49,077 nt of DNA from an uncultured Clostridia bacterium (lineage in GTDB: Bacteria > Bacillota > Clostridia > Oscillospirales > Acutalibacteraceae): NCBI GenBank assembly GCA_947595635.1, contig CANQEU010000011.1, positions 1 to 49,077 on the forward strand, given 5' to 3'. Positions 48,939-49,077 of this stretch are shown one piece after another. The position numbers and the translations under genes were made by a program. The notes beneath the pieces were generated by a model, which had not been told where the DNA came from, did no database searches, and saw nothing but the letters and a program-made list of their open reading frames with translations. The number at the start of each line of letters is the position of its first letter. Position 1 is the stretch's first letter.

Positions 48939-49033
48939 TTAATTTGCTTTGATATATAAAAAACCTCCAGAAAAAGAAATTTATACCCGCCGCGCGGCGA
49001 AAAGCCGTGAAAAAGTAAAATTTCACATAAAAA

Positions 49034-49077
49034 TCAGCCATTGCCAGCTGAGCGAGTAGTATACGACGCTGCATTGT
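49034..49077 (-). CDS. Possible C-terminal end of a gene cut by the window
   Basis: A frame entering from the right edge ends in NAASYTTRSAGNG and a TGA. Only 13 residues can be seen, so no family can be assigned. It is followed by a perfect 12-bp GC palindrome (48988-48999). Confidence 0.2.
   Translation of the reverse strand, partial: NAASYTTRSAGNG

Noticed and set aside
48883-49074. 63-residue frame on - at the right edge
   Set aside because: It reads through a GC palindrome, a Shine-Dalgarno-like site and a terminator hairpin, so it is more likely leader DNA than a gene.
1-49077. CRISPR array
   Set aside because: No regularly spaced repeats with unique spacers were seen; the only tandem repeats are in coding sequence (14210-14335, 48327-48410) or are the short hairpins at the left edge.

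Overview
The window looks like the chromosome of a spore-forming, Gram-positive anaerobe of the class Clostridia, most like a gut Ruminococcus/Oscillospirales lineage. This is an inference from several things seen together. There are sporulation genes (spoVAF, spmA/spmB, spoIIID) and a T-box in front of ileS. There is a dockerin domain, a BspA-like leucine-rich-repeat surface protein, a sortase with its substrate and an ECF transporter. Promoters are of the TTGACA-17-TATAAT type, purine-rich Shine-Dalgarno sites are strong, and GTG/TTG starts are common. No species can be named from the sequence alone.

Layout. 1-440: a cluster of small GC-rich hairpins and a terminator. 442-4591 (-): potABCD polyamine importer. 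4975-6684 (+): CNNM/CorC-type transporter and a small membrane protein. 6809-9916 (+): hisS-aspS. 10110-11893: HigB/HigA-type toxin-antitoxin pair, a hexapeptide acetyltransferase and an XRE regulator facing a large BspA-like LRR surface protein (12107-14530). 14874-17946: spoVAF, a striking nested inverted-repeat element, spmB/spmA and an AbrB-like regulator. 18393-20360: DnaD-like and DnaC-like replication initiation pair behind a structured leader. 20462-23558 (-): a YczE-like membrane protein, then a compact operon of sorting substrate, class D-like sortase and His-rich membrane protein. 24278-26530: Wzz, tyrosine kinase and PHP phosphatase without glycosyltransferases. 26799-28157: MATE exporter. 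28188-30013: a small AT-rich cassette between perfect 49-bp direct repeats. 30030-33512 (-): ileS with a T-box leader. 33612-38079 (-): second MATE exporter, a small secreted peptide, a BlaR1-like protease without a beta-lactam sensor, and two BlaI paralogues. 38341-39358: spoIIID and an Sfp-type phosphopantetheinyl transferase. 39350-46307: a cobalamin-riboswitch locus. 46650-47792: XRE regulator and C39-like secreted protease. 47924-49077: an 18-bp 3' fragment of a tRNA-Ala gene followed by AT-rich accessory DNA, which looks like the end of an integrated element.

The most interesting system is 39350-46307. A strong cobalamin riboswitch heads three exported proteins and an ECF importer. The exported proteins are a transcobalamin-C-terminal-like (DUF4430-type) domain fused to a dockerin, a membrane-anchored alpha/alpha-toroid protein with squalene-cyclase-like repeats, and a second DUF4430-type lipoprotein. 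They are followed by EcfT, a fused EcfA-EcfA' and an EcfS-like substrate subunit. Human intrinsic factor and transcobalamin combine exactly these two folds, an alpha/alpha barrel and a small C-terminal beta domain, to enclose B12. I infer a split, surface-displayed, intrinsic-factor-like corrinoid capture system feeding an ECF transporter.

Two further regions look mobile: the 1.78-kb cassette flanked by 49-bp repeats, with its own repressor, operator and excisionase-like protein but no integrase, and the right edge beyond the tRNA-Ala scar.
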